Source of the DNA: Phaeobacter sp. A36a-5a
GTDB taxonomy: Bacteria; Pseudomonadota; Alphaproteobacteria; Rhodobacterales; Rhodobacteraceae
Assembly: GCF_037911135.1 (NCBI RefSeq)
Contig: NZ_JBBLYU010000002.1
Span: forward strand, 434,001 to 498,000
DNA length: 64,000 bases
Direction of reading: 5' to 3'
The notes beneath the pieces were generated by a model that did no database searches, had not been told where the DNA came from, and saw only the letters and a program-made list of their open reading frames with translations. Of this stretch, positions 55,825-63,448 are shown piece after piece. A program made the position numbers and the translations under genes. Position 1 is the first letter of the stretch; each line of letters starts with the position of its first letter.

Positions 55825-56907
55825 ATGAGCCAATCACAATTTGACGAGATGGTACGCGCCTCCCAGGACAAGGTGCGCGAGTCGCAATCCAAGATCGAGG
55901 CGCTGACCTCGCGCATCGAGGTGGCGCGTAGCAAGATCGAGGCGGGCGAGGATGCCAGCATCGACATCGAAAACGCGACGCTGGAGGATGTTCACGCCCA
56001 CACTGAGGTGATGAACGCCAATATCGCCGAGCTGATCATGGGCCTCGACGATGTGACAACAGCCTTCTCCAGAGATTTCGACGAGATGCGCTCGAAAACC
56101 GGCTGGGAGAGCTTTGTCGGCTTCTTCTCCAAGGGCAAATCGGACTCGATGCGCCAGGAGCGGATGCGCACCGCCAGTATCGACGACAAGCTTCAGGATC
56201 TGATCGCCAAATCCGACGTCATCGTGAAACTCTTGGAGGGCCAGCTGGCCACTCTGGAAGAGCAGCGCGAGAAGGTACAGGTGAACCTCTCGGCCACTCT
56301 GGACGACCGCGAGTTGACGGTGCAGGAGTTGGAAGGCGTGCGTGCAGAGATTGTGGCGCTGGACCCGCAGATCATCGAGCTTGAGAACAAAATCTCTGTT
56401 GAGCAGGACGCTGCGGCACGCACCAAGCTGGAGACAGAGTTGGCGGAGATCAACGCAAAATACAACGCGATGGTGCAGGACGAGCAGGTAAAACTGGCGA
56501 AATCCCAGACGCTGGAGCGCTATATCGAGAAGGGCAAGACCTGGGTCGACTCCCTGCAAAACCAGGCAGCGACGCAGATGGTGCTGATCAACAAGCTGCA
56601 GACGGACACCCAGCAGCGGGTGGTGCTGTATGACGCGCTGACCAAATCGCTGAAGACCGCACAGCAGCAGGATGTGGCGCACCGGATCAACGAGATCGGC
56701 GTGCAGACCGACAAGGAAGCCCAGACCGCGATGGCCGCAATCGGCACCGCCACCAACCAGAAGATGGCTGACATGCTGGAAAGCCACGAGGACAACATGG
56801 TGTTTGCCCGCGACGTGCTGGAGAAGAAGGCGAAGGCCGATGAACGCTTTGCTCGCCGGTTTGCGGCGATTGTCGAGAAGCACGACAAGAACCTGTATGG
56901 GGGGTGA
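55825..56907 (+). CDS. Long coiled-coil protein, possibly TelA-like
   Basis: A 360-residue, charged, helical protein with no signal or membrane helix; coiled coil covers most of residues 1-75 and 145-260. Between them is a short WESFVGFFSKGKSDS element (about 102-116). The order of parts (N-terminal coil, F-x-G-F-F-x-K break, coil with L-E-x-Q-x2-x-L pattern, YIEKGK, and a terminal QMVLINKLQTDTQQRVVLYDAL helix) recalls TelA/tellurite-resistance proteins, which often neighbour AAA+ and membrane proteins. That match is by eye and uncertain. First gene of the cluster; the ATG at 55825 is preceded by AAAGGG. Confidence 0.55.
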   Translation: MSQSQFDEMVRASQDKVRESQSKIEALTSRIEVARSKIEAGEDASIDIENATLEDVHAHTEVMNANIAELIMGLDDVTTAFSRDFDEMRSKTGWESFVGFFSKGKSDSMRQERMRTASIDDKLQDLIAKSDVIVKLLEGQLATLEEQREKVQVNLSATLDDRELTVQELEGVRAEIVALDPQIIELENKISVEQDAAARTKLETELAEINAKYNAMVQDEQVKLAKSQTLERYIEKGKTWVDSLQNQAATQMVLINKLQTDTQQRVVLYDALTKSLKTAQQQDVAHRINEIGVQTDKEAQTAMAAIGTATNQKMADMLESHEDNMVFARDVLEKKAKADERFARRFAAIVEKHDKNLYGG

Positions 56908-57203
56908 TGTACCGAAGACGGTCTCTGCTAGGTGATGCCAGACCGGGTTCCCGGGAAACGCGGCTGAAAAAGCGATTTCTGATCAGCGCCGTCGTGACCG
57001 GTTTTGCTGCGGCGTGCTTCTTTCTCGTTGGTTTCATCCGATTTGGAAGCTGGAGCCTTTGGTTAACTATTGGCCTATTGGGGTCTTTGGAGCTGTTGCG
57101 GGGAATAAGGTATCTGCTGCGAGTGTTCAGCTTTTGGATGCCGGGCCTGTCTATTTGGTACGCGCGATATGAAAGTTGGATGGATGAAAAGATTCAGCCG
57201 TGA
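56907..57203 (+). CDS. Small two-helix membrane protein, function unknown
   Basis: A 98-residue protein with two hydrophobic helices (about 26-45 and 50-70) and a basic N-terminus (RRRSLLG, RLKKR). Its ATG overlaps the TGA of the previous gene (TGATG), so it is translated with it. No known domain. Confidence 0.7.
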   Translation: MYRRRSLLGDARPGSRETRLKKRFLISAVVTGFAAACFFLVGFIRFGSWSLWLTIGLLGSLELLRGIRYLLRVFSFWMPGLSIWYARYESWMDEKIQP

Positions 57204-57246
57204 GTTTCATGATAGAGGACTGAGCGCGGCAGCGGGTGGGGGCGTA

Positions 57247-57300
57247 GCGCCCGCCGTTTTGCCCGGGGCAAACCTTCGGTTTGATGGGGGCGGCCGGGCG
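57247..57300 (+). repeat. Structured intergenic repeat, copy 1
   Basis: The 54-base stretch starting GCGCCCGCCGTTTTGCCC contains CAAACC-TTC-GGTTTG and an overlapping, alternative hairpin GTTTTGCC/GGCAAAC, enclosed by an outer GCGCCCG/CGGGCGC pairing. A close copy lies at 60839 in the same cluster. Confidence 0.8.
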
Positions 57301-57341
57301 CTGTCCGCGCCGCAAGCGGTATGTCCGGAAAGGGTGTGCGC

Positions 57342-58463
57342 ATGACCGATCCCTCGCATGATCACGCCGGCCTCAGCGATACCTTCGCCTCACGCCGGTA
57401 TTTCAAGAAGTTCGAGACCATTATCCGGCACCTAACCCGGGTGTCGGCAGCGATGCAGGCGGAGGGGCGGCTATCGAAATCCGATGTGAAGGTGCTGACC
57501 GCCTACCTGATGCGGCTGAACTTCACCTTCCGCGCGCTGTCGATGAAATACCTGATGGCGGGGCGCGACACGGGCCGCTTTTTTGGTAGCCTGGCGATGG
57601 ACAAGCGCGACAGCGGATTTCCCGTCGCCGCCGAGTTGATGACCATGGCCAATGACGCCCAGCAGGCGGAGCGGCACCTGGCCAATATGGCCAGTGAGGC
57701 GCAGCTGAAAGACGATATGGTGCGCACCATCATCTCGGAGCGCACAACGCCATCAAAACTGCAATTCGCTCTGTCGCAACGGCTTTATTATCAGGAGCTC
57801 ATGAAGGGGCAGCTGTTCTGGACCCAAAATGATCCGGTCTGCGAATGGCTGGAAAACCTTGGCCCGCGCCGTCGGCGCTTCCTCTTGCATTGGGCAGCCT
57901 ACGACAGCCAGGTGAACCTGCCGGCGATCTACCTGATGGAGCTGGAGGACAGCGGCAAGGTGGCCCTGCCGAAGGACGAACGGCGCTGGCCCGAGGTGCA
58001 GGCGCATCTGATGGCGCAGGCCTTGGCGGGGCTGAAGCTGGTGACCATTGCCAAGGGGTTTGATGAGGATTTCGACGACCTCCACCCCAAGCATCTGCGC
58101 CGCTACCACGTCGGGCCGATGTATTCCTCTGCCTATACCGAACAGTCAGGCCCGCTGCACCGGGTGCTGGAGGAGGCGGAGGCGCCCGCGGGCCAGGACT
58201 GGGCCTTGGCCTGGACGCTGGAGGAGCTGGAGAGCGAAGACGTGCGCGAGGAGCGCGCGGGCTGGTTCGGCACCGTGGAGCGGGAGATCTTTGCGCTTGA
58301 CCCCTTTGGCGGGCGCGGCGCGGATACCGGCGCGACCCGCACCCAGCGCGCCATCATCCTGCCGCAGCGCCCGTTCCAGGTGCTGGCAGAGCTGGATCCG
58401 CCGGGATTTTCCGACGTGCAGAAGTTTGTGGTGAGCGACACTGGGCAGGTGCTGCGGTATTGA
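57342..58463 (+). CDS. Conserved-type protein of unknown function, cluster member
   Basis: A 373-residue soluble, mostly helical protein. An N-terminal helical region (about 12-190) is rich in Arg and Lys; a short Glu/Asp-rich stretch (about 290-320) precedes a C-terminal GGRGADTGATRTQRAI segment and the ending VVSDTGQVLRY. I recognise no catalytic motif. Start 57342 has GGAAAGG at eight bases; 57321 is an alternative. It is separated from its upstream neighbour by the repeat at 57247. Confidence 0.65.
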   Translation: MTDPSHDHAGLSDTFASRRYFKKFETIIRHLTRVSAAMQAEGRLSKSDVKVLTAYLMRLNFTFRALSMKYLMAGRDTGRFFGSLAMDKRDSGFPVAAELMTMANDAQQAERHLANMASEAQLKDDMVRTIISERTTPSKLQFALSQRLYYQELMKGQLFWTQNDPVCEWLENLGPRRRRFLLHWAAYDSQVNLPAIYLMELEDSGKVALPKDERRWPEVQAHLMAQALAGLKLVTIAKGFDEDFDDLHPKHLRRYHVGPMYSSAYTEQSGPLHRVLEEAEAPAGQDWALAWTLEELESEDVREERAGWFGTVEREIFALDPFGGRGADTGATRTQRAIILPQRPFQVLAELDPPGFSDVQKFVVSDTGQVLRY

Positions 58464-58481
58464 CGCCTGCGCGTGTCGCTG

Positions 58482-58522
58482 GGGCGGGAGCCTCCGGCGG
58501 GGATATTTTATGGCCAGAAGAA
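58482..58522. repeat. Roseobacter-type intergenic motif (GGGATATTTT form)
   Basis: GGCGGGAGCCTCCGGCGGG with the following GATATTTT and GCCAGAAGAAG is a familiar short motif of Rhodobacteraceae gaps. It lies in the 106-base gap before the AAA+ gene and is related in form to 43351. Confidence 0.6.
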
Positions 58523-58569
58523 GCGCGGGTTGGATTTTATGCCCGCAAGCGACGGATTGAGAGGGTGAG

Positions 58570-60507
58570 ATGAGCATTTCAGGCAATCAGATGGAACTGC
58601 GGGAAGAGGATATCCGCAAGCATTACGCGGCTGCGGCAGCGATGCTGGAGGGGTTTGACCACACCCCGCGCATTGCCAAGCCTGCGATCGAGGGCAAGGC
58701 GCCGGAGCGCTCAGCCGGGATTGGCACGCGGCGGCGTTTCCGCTCCACCACGCCGGGGCTGGTCACACGCTCCACCGCGCGCCCTGAGGGTGTGCATCTG
58801 ATTGCCCGCATCGAGGCGGCGGATGACGATGATCCGCTGACCTCGCCGCTGCAGGCGACCTTGCAGCACGCCTTGCGCCGGGCGCTGGCGGTCTCATTGG
58901 CGATGGGGGAGGCCTATGCGGATGTGTCCGGATTGGCGGAACTGAAGCGGGCCAATCTGGCGGGGTCGCTGGACGCGGCGCGCAAGGGGGAGTTCACCGA
59001 ACTGCTGGCCGCCGAGGCGCTGATTGCGGCACATGTCTTTGCCAATGCCGCGGCCTATCTGCTGGCACCGCACGGGTCCGAGGCGCAGGCCGAGGTGGGC
59101 GAGGCGGAGGAGCTTTTGACCGATAATGCGCCGCAGGCTTTGCACGGGGCGCTGTGGGAGCTGGACCAGAAGCTGGCGCTGCACGCGCCCGATGATGCGC
59201 ATCTGATTGCGGCCACGGCGGCTTATGCCGAGCAGCTGATGGAGAAGGCCGCCCTGCGGGCGCAGAACGCGCCGCGGCTGGGGGCCTTTACCGCTGCCGC
59301 CTGGCGGGTGGAGGCGGATGACCTGACCCTCAGCGGCTTTGAGCCTGCGGCCAAGGCGAAATCCACCACGCTCACCATGGCGTTCAAGAAACCTCATGAG
59401 GTGGTCGGCAACCATATCGCCAAATACCAGGCGATGCGGCTGGCGAAGATGCTGATGGCCTATGATTTCACCCGCCGCCTGAACCCCTTTGCTGAAATGG
59501 GCGGGTTCATCTTCACCTTCATGGGCGACGGCAAGCCGGGGACCGGTAAGACGACCCTGATCCAGATGATGGCCGGTCTGATCCATGAGTATTGCCAGAA
59601 TGCGGGCTATGCCTTCCGCTACCAGAACTTTGGCATCGACAATATCGACAGCTATCAGGGCAAGTCAGGGCAGAACGCCAAATCCTTCATCCAGAATGTG
59701 ATCGACCCGCATGTCATCGGCTTTGGCACCATCGACGACATCGACCAGATCGCAGGCAAGCGCGGCGACCGGCAGTCCAGCGCGGGCCAGCAGGAGGTGA
59801 CGGCGGTGTTCATGGAGGCCTTTGCCGGCGCCAATACCGTGGTGCGCGGCAACTGCACCTTTGGCATGTTCTCCAACTACCCGGAAAATGTGGACGACGC
59901 CCTGCGGCAGCGGGCCGGCGCGCGGTTCCTGGTGGACGGGCCGCAGACGCGGGAGGATTACATCGACATCCTGACCCTTCTGATGGGCAAGAACCATGCG
60001 ATCCCGCTGGGCGAGCATGATCTGTACGGTGCGCAGGAGATCAAGAAGGCGGTCGCGCGGTCGTTCGAGGCGCACAACCGCCCGCAGGAGCCGGGGCTGA
60101 TGGAGGTCTTTGGCCGGGTGCATGACCAGATCGGCGAATTGGACAGCCTTGCCAAGCTGGGCACCTATCTGAAGGCCATCCAGCAGGCCGATGAGCGGTT
60201 TACCGGCCGCGCTATCAAGAACATCACCGATGCGGTCAAGGTCCGGGCGATGGATTTCGAGCTGCCGGACGACTGGATGGAGAATCCGGAGCTGTTCCTG
60301 TTCAAGGATTACGAGACCAAATCCGCGATGATTGGTGAACTGCGGGTGCCGATCACAGTCGACATGGTGGTGCAGGAGATCAACCGCTACGCCGACAGCG
60401 AGTTCCGCTATGCTGACAAGTCGGATGAGGTGGCGATTGAGAACATGGTGCGCGATTTCGGGCGGCAGGAAGAGGCCAAGCGGCGGTATCTGGAGGGGAA
60501 GGGGTGA
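58570..60507 (+). CDS. AAA+ ATPase with N-terminal helical region
   Basis: A 645-residue cytoplasmic ATPase. Residues 1-300 are helical and Ala/Glu-rich with no known motif. The AAA+ core has Walker A GDGKPGTGKT (319-328), Walker B-like VIGFGTIDDID (382-392), a sensor 1-like FSNYP (434-438) and an arginine-finger candidate LRQR (445-448). A helical C-terminal region (about 460-645) follows. It is a substrate-remodelling machine of unclear target, most likely acting on one of the coiled-coil or membrane partners here. GAGGGTGAG precedes the ATG. Confidence 0.75.
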   Translation: MSISGNQMELREEDIRKHYAAAAAMLEGFDHTPRIAKPAIEGKAPERSAGIGTRRRFRSTTPGLVTRSTARPEGVHLIARIEAADDDDPLTSPLQATLQHALRRALAVSLAMGEAYADVSGLAELKRANLAGSLDAARKGEFTELLAAEALIAAHVFANAAAYLLAPHGSEAQAEVGEAEELLTDNAPQALHGALWELDQKLALHAPDDAHLIAATAAYAEQLMEKAALRAQNAPRLGAFTAAAWRVEADDLTLSGFEPAAKAKSTTLTMAFKKPHEVVGNHIAKYQAMRLAKMLMAYDFTRRLNPFAEMGGFIFTFMGDGKPGTGKTTLIQMMAGLIHEYCQNAGYAFRYQNFGIDNIDSYQGKSGQNAKSFIQNVIDPHVIGFGTIDDIDQIAGKRGDRQSSAGQQEVTAVFMEAFAGANTVVRGNCTFGMFSNYPENVDDALRQRAGARFLVDGPQTREDYIDILTLLMGKNHAIPLGEHDLYGAQEIKKAVARSFEAHNRPQEPGLMEVFGRVHDQIGELDSLAKLGTYLKAIQQADERFTGRAIKNITDAVKVRAMDFELPDDWMENPELFLFKDYETKSAMIGELRVPITVDMVVQEINRYADSEFRYADKSDEVAIENMVRDFGRQEEAKRRYLEGKG

Positions 60508-60790
60508 ACTACGCTTCATTGTTATTGGCGATGGGGCTGGGACGCTCGTGCCTATCGCAACTTGGTTCCTGGTGCCTGCCGTGAGGCAGCAGCTGGTGGT
60601 GCATGGACTGCTGTCAGCTTTGCTGGTGCCTGCTGTTGTTCTGATCGGCCTATCTGGTCTGCAATGGTCTGGAAGTTTGTCGACCGACAGCGCGCCTTTG
60701 TGGCCAATGGCAGTGAAAGCCTCCGCCTATGCGTCCCCGGTGGTTATTGCTGTGATAGTCAGAGCACACAGAAAAGGTCGAAGTTCGTGA
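60504..60790 (+). pseudogene. Small membrane protein gene with an apparent one-base frameshift
   Basis: A GTG at 60504 overlaps the ATPase stop (GTGA) and reads VNYASLLLAMGLGR, then stops in frame at about 60582. Moving to the -1 frame at the GGG run near 60537 continues as TLVPIATWFLVPAVRQQ... and on to a stop at 60790, giving about 95 residues with three hydrophobic helices. Restoring one G there would join the parts seamlessly. It could be a sequencing error, a decayed gene, or programmed frameshifting. Confidence 0.6.
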
Positions 60791-60838
60791 CAGTTGAGCA
60801 CAACATGAGGGCAGAGCCTGTCCGCGGGCGGAAGCGGA

Positions 60839-60892
60839 GCGCCCGCCCGTTTTGCCGGAGGCAAACCTTCGGTTTGACGGGGCGGATGGGCG
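60839..60892 (+). repeat. Structured intergenic repeat, copy 2
   Basis: Nearly the same 54 bases as at 57247, including GTTTTGCC/GGCAAAC and CAAACC-TTC-GGTTTG, in the gap before the coiled-coil membrane gene at 60953. Both copies precede a gene in this cluster on the same strand. Confidence 0.8.
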
Positions 60893-60952
60893 CAGCCCGA
60901 GCCGTAAGCGCCTCGGGCGGGGAGATTTTACAGAGTTTCAGGAGGTTTCCAA

Positions 60953-61780
60953 GTGATTGAGTGGGCTGCAAATCACTGGCGCTCGATTCGAAGCGGTTTG
61001 AAAAGTGACCGTCCAATGGACGTGGGTAAGGCGATCACAAAGGCTTTTCTGACGTTGGTGGCCGCATTGGCTCTGTTGCCGCAATTTACGAGTGACGGTG
61101 GTTGGCAGTTGCGCGTCTGGGCGTTGATCACGTCTCCGCCAAATGAGATTGGTGATACCTTTGCCGGCATTGCCGGAGTCCTTGCCTTCTTGTGGATCAT
61201 TATAACAGTCTGGTTGCAGAGCCAAGAATTGGCAGCGCAACGAGAGGAGCTTGCCGCTACACGGTCTGAACTAAAGCTGGCTCGCGAAGCTCAAGAACAG
61301 CAAGTCGCAGTGATGAAAGAGCAGGCTGAAGTCTTTCGTGGCGAACAAGCACAACGCCGGGAGCATCGTGCTAAGGAACTCTTGGAACGGCGTCTTGAGC
61401 ATATCGAAGCTATTATGAAAAGAGGCTCAGATCTCCATTTGATCTTTGGTCTACGAAAAAACGGGAACTCTCAACCAGAGAGGGTCGACTTGTCTAGCGG
61501 GCTGACGAGTGAGATCAACACCGATGTTTTTCTCAGCCGTGTGATTGAGCGTTTCTTGCAAGCCTCGAGACACTGGCGAGGGCAGGTAGCCAATGGTTGG
61601 GAAGTTACCAACCGGAAGTTTGAGAAAAGCCGCTTCGACAAAATGGCAGAACTTCTAGCTCGGGTTGTTGAGGATTCAGCAAACTTATCCGAGGCTGAGC
61701 AAGAACGTTTGCAGGCAATGCAGTTGGACCAGTTTTTAGTGGAAATAAAGTGGATGTACTATGGGGAGGCCACCCAATGA
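60953..61780 (+). CDS. Membrane-anchored coiled-coil protein, function unknown
   Basis: A 275-residue protein with two hydrophobic helices (about 25-50 and 65-85), then a Glu/Arg/Lys/Gln-rich coiled coil (about 90-150) and a soluble C-terminal half. Base composition is lower in GC than its neighbours and codon use is less biased, suggesting a recent insert. GTG start at 60953 with GGAGG seven bases upstream; its ATGA overlap with the next gene shows it is translationally coupled there. No known family recognised. Confidence 0.65.
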   Translation: MIEWAANHWRSIRSGLKSDRPMDVGKAITKAFLTLVAALALLPQFTSDGGWQLRVWALITSPPNEIGDTFAGIAGVLAFLWIIITVWLQSQELAAQREELAATRSELKLAREAQEQQVAVMKEQAEVFRGEQAQRREHRAKELLERRLEHIEAIMKRGSDLHLIFGLRKNGNSQPERVDLSSGLTSEINTDVFLSRVIERFLQASRHWRGQVANGWEVTNRKFEKSRFDKMAELLARVVEDSANLSEAEQERLQAMQLDQFLVEIKWMYYGEATQ

Positions 61781-63174
61781 AACGCCTCATCCAAAACGGC
61801 CTGATGTTCGGCAATCTCTTCCATGTGGCCTCGCCCGCGCTGGTGGAGCGTTATAACCGCGCGCTGAAGCATCTGACCGGCAAGACAACGGCTTTGACGG
61901 ATTTCCACGTCGATATCTCTGGCTACTCGCCGGAGGTGGGTGATGAGCTGGGCGATAATCACTATCTGAACCATGCGGGCGTCAACCGGCAGTTCATCCT
62001 GCTCAGCACCGAACAGAAGCGCTGCCCGCTCCTGAATGTGAAATTCTCCACCAGCCGGGACATTCTGCGCCGGTTCATTGCCGCCAATGAAAGCCAGCTT
62101 TTTGCACTGACGGCCACGGATGCGGTGGCGGGCGAGCTGGTGAATTCGGTCTTCGAGGTCACGACCCCGGCCAAATTGTTCGATATCCGTCAGGTGCGGA
62201 TCGAGGCCGACACCACGCGGGCCACGCTGCGGCAGGCGGATCGGCTGGCGGAGCTGGTGGAGCGGTTCAAGAGTGAGGAAGACGGCTGGTTCGATGACGC
62301 GCTGATCGCCGAGATGATCGAGACGGCGGAAAAAACCGGCGATGTCACCCGCAACCCGGTGCGGCTGAAGCATGAGGTGTTTGAGCAGCAGAATTTCTGG
62401 ACCGCGCATTTCGGCGGGCTTTACGTGTTTCAGAGGGTGGAGCACCCGGCGGTGATCGCCAGCGGCGCCAAGCCCGAGGGCGTGCCGCTGGACCATGTGT
62501 TCGACCTTGGCCAGAAGAACGCCATTGCCAAGTTTCTGGAGCTGAACGGGCTGGTGGAGCCGATCATCCGCGCACGCGGCGTCGATGGCGCGGCCATCCT
62601 GCGCCAGAAGATGGGATTTCTGGCGATCAGTGTTCTGGCGGATAAGGGCATGGACCTCTCGGGCCTGTCGCGCAGCGATCTGCGGCGGCTGGCAGCGCGT
62701 CACGCCAGTGATCTGCCTGCGGAGTTCGAGGGCATGGCGGCCATGGTCCGCTGGGCAGATAGCGGCGGCGCATGGCCCCTGATCAAATCGGACCATCCCG
62801 CCTATTTCTATTGCCTGCGGGCAACCAATACGCCGGATCGCGATCTGGTCAACATGCTGCTGGCAGAGCTGACCCCGCTGGATTTCCGCCAGCTATTCAT
62901 CTGCCACAAGGAGGCGTTCTATCAGCAGTATCGCGGCTGGCCAGAGAACAAGAAGGATCACGTCGTGACCTTCCTTGCGCGGGAATATGCCGTGGACAAG
63001 GCCGGCGCGCGGGCTGCTCTCTTTGGCCATGAGCCGGATATGAGCGGTCGCAGCCCTGCGGTCGAGGCCCGCCGTCGGGGGGGCGAGCAGGCGCCTTCCC
63101 CGGATCGTCTGGTCGAGCGGGTCGGCCCCTGGGGGGTGGTAGGTCGCCGGGGCAATACGCGGGGGCGGCGCTGA
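61777..63174 (+). CDS. Conserved protein, DUF6638-like
   Basis: A 465-residue soluble protein beginning MKRLIQNGLMFGNLFHV. Residue patterns such as VASPALVERYNRALKHLTG, DISGYSPEVGDEL and NRQFILLSTEQKRCPLLNVKFS match my memory of the DUF6638 family of Rhodobacteraceae, but the match is from memory only. No catalytic motif seen. The tail is basic and glycine-rich. GGGGAGG site 8 bases upstream; TGATG-type overlap with the next gene. Confidence 0.55.
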   Translation: MKRLIQNGLMFGNLFHVASPALVERYNRALKHLTGKTTALTDFHVDISGYSPEVGDELGDNHYLNHAGVNRQFILLSTEQKRCPLLNVKFSTSRDILRRFIAANESQLFALTATDAVAGELVNSVFEVTTPAKLFDIRQVRIEADTTRATLRQADRLAELVERFKSEEDGWFDDALIAEMIETAEKTGDVTRNPVRLKHEVFEQQNFWTAHFGGLYVFQRVEHPAVIASGAKPEGVPLDHVFDLGQKNAIAKFLELNGLVEPIIRARGVDGAAILRQKMGFLAISVLADKGMDLSGLSRSDLRRLAARHASDLPAEFEGMAAMVRWADSGGAWPLIKSDHPAYFYCLRATNTPDRDLVNMLLAELTPLDFRQLFICHKEAFYQQYRGWPENKKDHVVTFLAREYAVDKAGARAALFGHEPDMSGRSPAVEARRRGGEQAPSPDRLVERVGPWGVVGRRGNTRGRR

Positions 63175-63440
63175 TGTTTGCCTTCATTCGCCTGATGGCG
63201 ATCCTTCTTGTGGTGCTGACGGTGATCTATGCCCTGGTGTCGCTCTACTCGCGCGAGGTACGCCGGGCCAAGCTGAAACGCCGCTGGACCGAGAAGGGGT
63301 TGACCGGAGACCGTTCCGCCTTCATCCAGCGCGGGCTGCACCAATATGACCGCTCGCTGCGGCGCAGGCTGATCCTGCTGGTCTATATCGTGCCGCTGGG
63401 GGCCATTGGGCTTCTGGTTTATGTCATGAATTTCATGTGA
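63174..63440 (+). CDS. Small membrane protein, function unknown
   Basis: An 88-residue protein with two hydrophobic helices (about 5-24 and 66-86) and a basic middle segment (RRAKLKRRWTEKG), so both ends may be on the same side of the membrane. Its ATG overlaps the stop of the previous gene. Immediately followed by the DUF1523 gene after eight bases. Confidence 0.7.
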   Translation: MFAFIRLMAILLVVLTVIYALVSLYSREVRRAKLKRRWTEKGLTGDRSAFIQRGLHQYDRSLRRRLILLVYIVPLGAIGLLVYVMNFM

Positions 63441-63448
63441 GGTCGCTG

